From NCBI RefSeq assembly GCF_023036475.1, contig NZ_JAJQKI010000011.1, positions 1 through 64,000 on the forward strand: a stretch of DNA of 64,000 nt. The letters are read 5' to 3'. The DNA is from Bacillus pinisoli (GTDB taxonomy: Bacteria > Bacillota > Bacilli > Bacillales > SA4). Below the pieces are notes generated by a model, which did not search any database, was not told where the DNA came from, and saw only the letters and a list, made by a program, of their open reading frames with translations. Positions 58,239-64,000 of this stretch are shown piece by piece. Position 1 is the stretch's first letter, and every line of letters begins with the position of its first letter. Both the position numbers and the translations under genes were made by a program.

Positions 58239-59531
58239 ATGAAACTAAAAAATTTCTTAAAGCTAGGAACATCATTAGTGTTAGCTACTTCGCTTTTCGC
58301 ATGTAGCACTGCTCCGGACTCTTCTTCTACACCTGATTCAGAGGATAAAGAAGGTACTGTTGAGCTTACAATGGGCGTATTTGGAAGCACTGGGTATGAA
58401 AAACTTGCAGAAGAATATGCTAAAATGCATCCAAATGTGAAAGTTCAAGTAAACACTGCTGACTTTAACGACCACCATAATAACTTATTTACTTCGATTT
58501 CTGCAGGTAGTGGATCACCTGATATCGTCATGATCGAAGTAGGATTTATTGAAAAGTTTAGAGACGCTCAAGATAAATTTGTAAACCTATACGATATGGG
58601 TGCTGATGATATTAAAGGCGACTATCTAGACTGGAAATGGAGTGTAGGAGAGAGCGCTGATAAGTCATTCTTATTCGGTTTACCTACTGATATCGGTCCA
58701 ACAGTTATGTACTATCGTACAGACTTATTTGAACAAGCTGGCCTTCCAACTGACTCTGCTCAAGTAGCTGAAGAAATTAAAACGTGGGAAGATTTTGAAA
58801 AGGCTGCTGAACTAGTAAAAGCAAAAACAGGTCAACCTATGACTGATAATGTGGAACTTATTTTCAACGCTCTACGTGACCAATCGGATGAAATTTACTT
58901 CGATCGTTCAGAAAAACTGATTGTTGATAAAAATCCAGCTATTAAAAGTGCATATGACTACACAGTTAAATTAATCGAAAAAGATCTTCTTGGTAACCTA
59001 GGACTTTGGACACCTGAGTGGGGAGCTGCTATGGCAGATGGTAAATACGCGACTCTATTAGGTCCTGCTTGGATGCAAGGAGTTGTAAAAGGAAATGCAC
59101 CAGATGCGGCTGGAAAATGGGCTATGGTCCAAATGCCTGAAGGTGCTGGTAACTGGGGTGGATCATATTTAGCTATTACAAAAGAATCTAAGCACCCACA
59201 AGAAGCCTATGACTTCATTGAATGGCTAGTATCACCGGAAAACCAGTTAAAATCTTTCTTAGACCAAGGTTTATTCCCATCAGCTGTATCAGTATATGAG
59301 GAAGAAGCTTTCAAAAATCATACAGATGAGTACTTCAGTGGCTTACCAACCGCACAAATCTTAAGTGATGCTGCTAAGAAAGTAAAAGACGTATACTATG
59401 GTAAAAACTTCACACTAGTTCAAGGCGAAATTATGAAGGCTTTACAAAACGTTCAAGCGAATAATGCAGATCCAGAAAAAGAATGGAATGAAGCAATGGA
59501 TCGCATTAAAGAACAATTAGAAAGACAATAG
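58239..59531 (+). CDS. Sugar ABC transporter substrate-binding lipoprotein
   Basis: A 430-residue family 1 solute-binding protein. The lipobox LFAC at about residue 22 follows a basic signal helix, and a serine/proline linker (APDSSSTPDSED) leads to the binding domain with FTSISAGSGSPDIVMIE, a typical CUT1 sugar-binding signature, and SYLAITKESKHPQEAYDFIEWL. It captures the (probably beta-linked) oligosaccharide for the two permeases that follow. ATG 58239 has GGAGGA 10 nt upstream and begins the signal peptide. Confidence 0.9.
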   Translation: MKLKNFLKLGTSLVLATSLFACSTAPDSSSTPDSEDKEGTVELTMGVFGSTGYEKLAEEYAKMHPNVKVQVNTADFNDHHNNLFTSISAGSGSPDIVMIEVGFIEKFRDAQDKFVNLYDMGADDIKGDYLDWKWSVGESADKSFLFGLPTDIGPTVMYYRTDLFEQAGLPTDSAQVAEEIKTWEDFEKAAELVKAKTGQPMTDNVELIFNALRDQSDEIYFDRSEKLIVDKNPAIKSAYDYTVKLIEKDLLGNLGLWTPEWGAAMADGKYATLLGPAWMQGVVKGNAPDAAGKWAMVQMPEGAGNWGGSYLAITKESKHPQEAYDFIEWLVSPENQLKSFLDQGLFPSAVSVYEEEAFKNHTDEYFSGLPTAQILSDAAKKVKDVYYGKNFTLVQGEIMKALQNVQANNADPEKEWNEAMDRIKEQLERQ

Positions 59532-59607
59532 TAATTAATTTATAAGGTATGGCTGATTAACTCCGCCATACCTTATTATTAGTAAATGAGTGAAAGGGGA
59601 CATTATT

Positions 59608-60564
59608 ATGGAGGAATTAGCTAGCCATCAAAGAAAAACGACACTTACCAAGTCCGGTCTTTCCGAGAGAAAAAAAGATGCAATCTCTGCGTACTTCTTC
59701 ATCTCACCATTTTTTATCCTATTTGCTATTTTTGGTTTATTCCCAATGCTTTTCAGTTTTTACCTAGCCTTTCAAAAATATAATGGACTAGGCGAAATGA
59801 GTTTTATAGGCTGGAAAAACTTTATCTGGATCTTAGAAGATCCTTTATTTTGGAAATCTATCTACAACACGATTATTCTTGGGTTATTAGGAACTGCACC
59901 TCAAATTTTAATTGGAATGATCTTAGCAACGATTCTAAATGCAACATGGCTGCGCTTTAAGAATGTATTTAGGATTGCAATTTTTATGCCGTATGTAACT
60001 TCTATTCTAGCCGTTGCCATTGTATTTAGTGTTATTTTTAGTAATCAACCTTCAGGATTAATGAACACTATACTAATATTCTTGGGTTTTGATCCCATTA
60101 ATTGGACAACTTCAGAATGGGGAGTAAAAATCGCGATATCTACGATGGTATTCTGGCGTTGGGTAGGCTATAACACGATTATATTTTTAGCTGGTTTGCA
60201 GAGTATTCCTCATGATCTCTATGAGGCTGCAGAAATTGATGGAGCAAGCACGTTGATGAAGTTTCGTCACATTACGTTGCCTTTATTAAAGCCTGTTATC
60301 TTATTTACAACCTTCCTATCCACAATAGGTGCTTGGCAACTTTTTGTTGAGCCACTTGTGTTCTTTGGAAGACTAAATGATGTAAGAGACGAAGGGATGA
60401 CTGTTGTACTATATTTATATCGTGAAGCATTCCGTAACAATGCATTTGGAACTGCCTCTGCAACAGCCATTATTTTATTCTTTATTATTATTATATTCAC
60501 GATATTGAATTACCTCTTAACAAACAGAGAACGTAAGCTATTTAAAAGGAGTGTATCGCGATGA
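59608..60564 (+). CDS. Sugar ABC transporter permease (MalF-like)
   Basis: A 318-residue permease with six membrane helices. The coupling motif YEAAEIDGASTLMKFRHITLPLLKP matches the EAA loop of CUT1 transporters, the contact site for the ATPase. The N-terminus is cytoplasmic and basic. ATG 59608 follows AAAGGGGA; a GTG at 59590 is in frame but lacks a site. Its stop overlaps the next permease start (ATGA). Confidence 0.9.
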   Translation: MEELASHQRKTTLTKSGLSERKKDAISAYFFISPFFILFAIFGLFPMLFSFYLAFQKYNGLGEMSFIGWKNFIWILEDPLFWKSIYNTIILGLLGTAPQILIGMILATILNATWLRFKNVFRIAIFMPYVTSILAVAIVFSVIFSNQPSGLMNTILIFLGFDPINWTTSEWGVKIAISTMVFWRWVGYNTIIFLAGLQSIPHDLYEAAEIDGASTLMKFRHITLPLLKPVILFTTFLSTIGAWQLFVEPLVFFGRLNDVRDEGMTVVLYLYREAFRNNAFGTASATAIILFFIIIIFTILNYLLTNRERKLFKRSVSR

Positions 60565-61385
60565 GAGGAATCACAATCAGTAAAATACTCTTATACATCA
60601 TGATGTCAGTTGGTGCAATCCTCTCTATTTTTCCTTTTTACTGGATGTTTGTCATGGCAACCAATTCAAAGGAAGCTATAAATCAAACACCTCCAGCTTT
60701 TATACCTGGAGAATTCTTGGTAGTTAATTTTCAGAATGTACTACAACAAATTAAATTCTTTGAGGCGCTTGCAAATTCATTTATCGTCTCTACTTTAGTA
60801 ACAGTTGGTGTATTATTTCTCTGTTCCTTAGCTGGATTTGCATTTGCAAAAATGGAATTCCGTGGTAAAAATGTGCTTTTCGTTTCTATACTTGTTACGA
60901 TGATGGTACCTTCTCAATTAGGTCTTGTTCCTTCGTATTTTATCATTACAAAGTTAGGTTGGCTTAATAGCATGGAAGCACTCGTAGTACCAGGATTAGT
61001 TAATGCATTTGGTATTTTCTGGATGAGGCAATATATAAAAGATTCAGTCCCTGATGAAATTATTCAAGCTGCGAAAATTGACGGTTGTGGCAACTTCCGT
61101 ATCTATTGGAACATTGTTGTACCTTCTGTCCTTCCAGCTTTTGCAACATTAGGAATTGTAACATTCATGCAAATCTGGAATGATTTCTTATGGCCAGTAA
61201 CAGTGTTAAGAGACCCTAGCTTCCAAACCATTCAAGTTGCAATACGTTCATTAAATGATGTTTATATTCGTGATTATGGTATGATATTATCAGGAACTTT
61301 CTGGGCTACAGTTCCTCTTGTTATTGTATTCCTTATCTTCAATAAATTCTTTATTGCAGGACTCACTCAGGGCTCCGTTAAATAA
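60561..61385 (+). CDS. Sugar ABC transporter permease (MalG-like)
   Basis: A 274-residue permease with six membrane helices and the EAA loop IIQAAKIDGCGNFRIYWNIVVPSVLPA. It pairs with the preceding MalF-like subunit, which it overlaps by 4 nt. No ATP-binding subunit is encoded in the operon, so a shared MsmX-type ATPase from elsewhere must energise import, as is usual in Bacillus. Confidence 0.9.
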   Translation: MRGITISKILLYIMMSVGAILSIFPFYWMFVMATNSKEAINQTPPAFIPGEFLVVNFQNVLQQIKFFEALANSFIVSTLVTVGVLFLCSLAGFAFAKMEFRGKNVLFVSILVTMMVPSQLGLVPSYFIITKLGWLNSMEALVVPGLVNAFGIFWMRQYIKDSVPDEIIQAAKIDGCGNFRIYWNIVVPSVLPAFATLGIVTFMQIWNDFLWPVTVLRDPSFQTIQVAIRSLNDVYIRDYGMILSGTFWATVPLVIVFLIFNKFFIAGLTQGSVK

Positions 61386-61416
61386 GAAAAATCTCTTGAT
61401 TCAGAGGTAACATCTA

Positions 61417-62445
61417 ATGCGTATTACAATTAAGGATATTGCTAGACTTGCAGGTGTATCACCCGCTACCGTCTCTAAAATCATTAATAATTATTCTGAT
61501 GTTGGTGAAGCGACGAAACAAAAGGTCCTATCAATTATGGAAGAAACAGGTTATCGTCCAACTCATTCAGCTCAAAGTCTAGCAACAAAGAAATCAAATT
61601 TAATTGGTGTCATTTTTGCTGGGAAAATTAATGTCGACATCAATGATCCTTTTTTTGTTGATATCGTCAACTCATTTAAAAAAACTGTAGGAAGTTTAGG
61701 CTATGACCTTCTCTTCTTCTCAAACGAAAAATTCCAGGCAACGGATGATGATTATCTAGCACGCTGTCGCTACTACCAAGTAGATGGATGTATCATCATT
61801 AGTGGTGATGAATTACAGCCATCTATTATAGAATTAGATCGGAGTGAAATACCATGTATCGGTGTCGATTTAGTTCTTTCTGGTGAGCGTTCTGGTTATC
61901 TTATGACCGACAATTACAAAGTTTCATCAAAAGTGATTGAACATTTTTATCTATTAGGTCATCGTTCCATTGCTCATATAGGTGGAAAAAAAGGGTCTCC
62001 AATCTCAGATATGAGATACAATGGGTTCATTAGAGCTCTAGGAGAGTATGGCTTACCTATCATTGAGGAATATATTATTCGTGGTGATAGCTTTAAGGAA
62101 CAGAGCGGATATAATGTCATGAAAAAGTTACTAAGCTTGCCAGAAGTTCCTAAAGCAGTCTATGCTGCATCCGATCTCATGGCATTTGGTGCAATACGAG
62201 CAATAAAAGAAGCTGGTCTTCGTATTCCTGAGGATATTGCGATCGTTGGCTGTGATGATTTAGATGCATGCCGCTACATCGATCCTCCTTTAACGACTAT
62301 TAGTCAAGATAAAGAGAAAATGGGGAAACTTGCAGCTTATATGCTGTCTGATATCATTGAGAAGAACTTAGGGACAAGTTCACTTTTTGTTGAACCAGAA
62401 CTCATCGTACGCAAAACTTGCGGTGCTTATATTAAAGATTTTTAA
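61417..62445 (+). CDS. LacI-family transcriptional regulator of the beta-glucoside operon
   Basis: A 342-residue regulator. Residues 1-60 are a LacI helix-turn-helix (ITIKDIARLAGVSPATVSKIINNYSDV) with the hinge HSAQSLATKK, then a periplasmic-binding-like sugar domain (LIGVIFAGKINVDINDPFFVDIVNSF, GHRSIAHIGG, AVYAASDLMAFGAIRA, TTISQDKEKMGKLAAYML). It is last in the operon, 31 nt after the permease. It presumably binds the CGAAACCG sites upstream of the glucosidase and is released by the transported sugar. Confidence 0.9.
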   Translation: MRITIKDIARLAGVSPATVSKIINNYSDVGEATKQKVLSIMEETGYRPTHSAQSLATKKSNLIGVIFAGKINVDINDPFFVDIVNSFKKTVGSLGYDLLFFSNEKFQATDDDYLARCRYYQVDGCIIISGDELQPSIIELDRSEIPCIGVDLVLSGERSGYLMTDNYKVSSKVIEHFYLLGHRSIAHIGGKKGSPISDMRYNGFIRALGEYGLPIIEEYIIRGDSFKEQSGYNVMKKLLSLPEVPKAVYAASDLMAFGAIRAIKEAGLRIPEDIAIVGCDDLDACRYIDPPLTTISQDKEKMGKLAAYMLSDIIEKNLGTSSLFVEPELIVRKTCGAYIKDF

Positions 62446-62462
62446 TACTCTAATCAATTGTG

Positions 62463-62492
62463 AAAGAAGGGACTTTTAGCTCCTTCTTTTTT
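62463..62492 (+). terminator. Terminator of the beta-glucoside operon
   Basis: AAAGAAGG pairs with CCTTCTTT, loop about 12 nt, followed by TTTT. Confidence 0.8.
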
Positions 62493-62583
62493 GTTGCTTT
62501 ACATGCCCAATTTATCTGAGGTTAAGTTCACTTTAATACAATTTTAAAACCTTCCATTTACTCTTTTCTTATCAATAAAAAAG

Positions 62584-62605
62584 CCCTTGGGTAAATGCCC
62601 AAGGG
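62584..62605 (-). terminator. Terminator of the oligopeptide permease gene
   Basis: CCCTTGGG pairs with CCCAAGGG and the minus strand then has GCTTTTTTATT. Confidence 0.85.
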
Positions 62606-62700
62606 TACATCTTTTTCCCAGCTTACAGTAGAGAAGAGAAATTTACAGTAAAATGGTGGAGTTTTACTTTTTATGATATTATCCTCATTGCTTTTATAGC

Positions 62701-63996
62701 TTAGATACTTATATTTTTATTTGAAAAATTTGCATTCCATTCTTCTTTTAGCTCATACCTATCCTTTAAAATTTCTTCTTGTTGCTTTTTAACTTTCTGT
62801 TTATCTATGAACCTCTTTAACCCCGTGCCAAATAGATTTAAACCGATAATTGAAATGGCAATTAATAATGATGGGAAAAATGGAATCCATGGTGCCGATT
62901 GTATGTCCCTCATGGAGTTTGAGAGTAGTGACGGCCATGTGAACGTTAAGTTTTCTATCGTGATTCCTACCTCTTGTTCCCATTTCAGGTCTTGCGCTAA
63001 ATATACCTGAACAATTCCAAGCCCACCAAGGAGGACCATAATACGAGCCATGTCACTTATAAAAATATAAACCATCTTTTGATAGATATTTGGAATATAG
63101 TATCTCGTAATAATATGATACCATTCTGTTCCCATTGCTACTGCTGCTAACATGTATTCGGTTTTATTAATCTTTGTAAATTCCTGCCTCATGATCTCTC
63201 CAATTCTTCCTATATCTATAAGAGCGATAACAAATACAAGAATAGCGTAACGACTATAAGATTCAATTAATGAAGGAAGATTACCAACTAACATGACTAC
63301 TATAATAGTTGGTAAAAAAGAGAGCATACTGTTCGTAAAACCTAATAAATTTCGTGCCCCCTTATGGACAGAAGCAAAATAACCAAAGGGGATACAAATC
63401 ATAAACCGTAAAACGACTATAAAAAATAACTCCGAAAAGGTTTCACTGGCTCCATGAACAACGATGCTGAAAAAATCACGCCCTTCTCGATCTGTACCAA
63501 ACCAATACTCACTACTAGGTGGAAGAGGAGCCTTTATTAACTTTCCATCCTCATCGTATTTAATTCGGAATCCTTCTAGTTCACTGTCAACAAAAGGCAT
63601 GATTGGTCCTATGATAGCCATCAAAGCCATTCCCGTTATAATGAATACACCCAAAGCAAAGGAAGGATGTTCTTTCACAAAATGAAGGATGTTTTTGCTA
63701 GTTTTTCTATAGGGAAAGGTTTTTAAGAAGTCATATATCTGTCTTAGAGTCTTAAACTTATTTGCACGAGAAATTGTCTCTTCAGATAGTTCATGGTCAA
63801 GGCTTGTCGGAGCAATGATTAATTTAATAAAATCTGTAACCCATAGACTAATCAATACTAGTAAAAGGAATGGAAGTAGCAACCCAAGGATAGTATATGT
63901 ATCATTCGCCTTAATGGAGATAATCAACTGATACCCTGCACCTTTATAAAAGCATAATCTTTCAATGATGGGTAAACTACTTATAATAATTAACAT
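62701..63996 (-). CDS. Oligopeptide/dipeptide ABC transporter permease (OppC/DppC-like), possibly incomplete at the N-terminus
   Basis: At least 431 residues. The C-terminal 300 residues are a DppC/OppC permease: PSSEYWFGTDREGRDFFSIVVHGA, five or six helices and the coupling loop TEYMLAAVAMGTEWYHIITRYYIPNI. The N-terminal part (about 1-130) holds one or two further hydrophobic segments and a charged linker, longer than in typical OppC. The start at 63996 is only the first ATG visible before the window ends, so the gene may begin further upstream. A terminator follows, so it is the last gene of its unit. Confidence 0.8.
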   Translation of the reverse strand: MLIIISSLPIIERLCFYKGAGYQLIISIKANDTYTILGLLLPFLLLVLISLWVTDFIKLIIAPTSLDHELSEETISRANKFKTLRQIYDFLKTFPYRKTSKNILHFVKEHPSFALGVFIITGMALMAIIGPIMPFVDSELEGFRIKYDEDGKLIKAPLPPSSEYWFGTDREGRDFFSIVVHGASETFSELFFIVVLRFMICIPFGYFASVHKGARNLLGFTNSMLSFLPTIIVVMLVGNLPSLIESYSRYAILVFVIALIDIGRIGEIMRQEFTKINKTEYMLAAVAMGTEWYHIITRYYIPNIYQKMVYIFISDMARIMVLLGGLGIVQVYLAQDLKWEQEVGITIENLTFTWPSLLSNSMRDIQSAPWIPFFPSLLIAISIIGLNLFGTGLKRFIDKQKVKKQQEEILKDRYELKEEWNANFSNKNISI

Positions 63997-64000
63997 AAGA

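Noticed and set aside
1..64000. CRISPR arrays, tRNA or rRNA genes, insertion sequences, prophage
   Set aside because: No regularly spaced repeats, cloverleaf sequences, transposase or phage structural motifs were seen on either strand.

Overview
The window looks like a chromosomal segment of a low-GC, endospore-forming Bacillaceae bacterium. Supporting signs are strong Shine-Dalgarno sites, frequent GTG/TTG starts, T-rich intrinsic terminators, two orphan sporulation-type histidine kinases, a Spo0E-like phosphatase, several Spo0A-box-like sites (TGTCGAA), a DUF3231 protein and tandem YbcI/MpsC-family proteins. I see no rRNA, tRNA, CRISPR array, insertion sequence or prophage. Species cannot be assigned from the sequence alone.

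Layout. 1-3.5 kb: a Bacillaceae-type interspersed palindromic repeat, then three two-domain MpsC (DUF2294) proteins and an unknown protein. 3.7-9.5 kb: an orphan kinase; a carotenoid desaturase-like flavoprotein divergent from a CarH/LitR-type B12 photoreceptor repressor; and an LPXTG-anchored DUF4397 protein with its class F sortase. Tandem 11-bp TGTATAA repeats lie at three places: on both sides of the divergent intergenic region and upstream of the DUF4397/sortase pair, suggesting a light/B12 regulon. 9.8-17.8 kb: a second orphan kinase, a GNAT-like protein with a GGDEF-EAL protein, a secreted M14 carboxypeptidase and an L,D-transpeptidase.

18.2-29.8 kb: a cyclic-di-GMP hub. Three c-di-GMP-I (GEMM-I) riboswitches are visible, each followed by an intrinsic terminator. 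The first leads into four very small genes (three of the encoded peptides end in G-F/W-R-L-D), then DUF5317 and a GGDEF/HD-GYP protein. The second leads into a 55-residue Spo0E-like phosphatase. The third, on the minus strand, leads into a secreted HExxH protease, a GGDEF protein and a secreted coiled-coil protein. A stand-alone HD-GYP protein, a DUF3231 protein and a 7TMR-DISM GGDEF protein lie between.

29.9-36.9 kb: folE beside a six-gene operon (GGDEF-EAL, fused tandem PTPS, alpha/beta hydrolase, GGDEF, PilZ, SDR), which looks like a tetrahydrobiopterin-type pterin pathway embedded in c-di-GMP signalling.

37.1-56.5 kb (minus strand): a Wzx/Wzy exopolysaccharide locus in two likely transcription units. 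It has enzymes for a 2,3-diamino-uronic acid (WbpA/B/E/D-like) and for a 4-amino-4,6-dideoxy sugar (PglF-like plus a PglC-PglE-like fusion), glycosyltransferases, deacetylases and two FemAB-like transferases. 56.8-62.5 kb: a beta-glucosidase/sugar-ABC/LacI operon without its own ATPase gene. 62.7 kb to the end: an OppC-like permease.

Together the window reads as a surface-lifestyle control region: c-di-GMP turnover and sensing, sporulation input and braking, light-regulated pigment and surface protein, and the exopolysaccharide machinery such signals usually control. Functions are inferred from motifs; no database search was possible.
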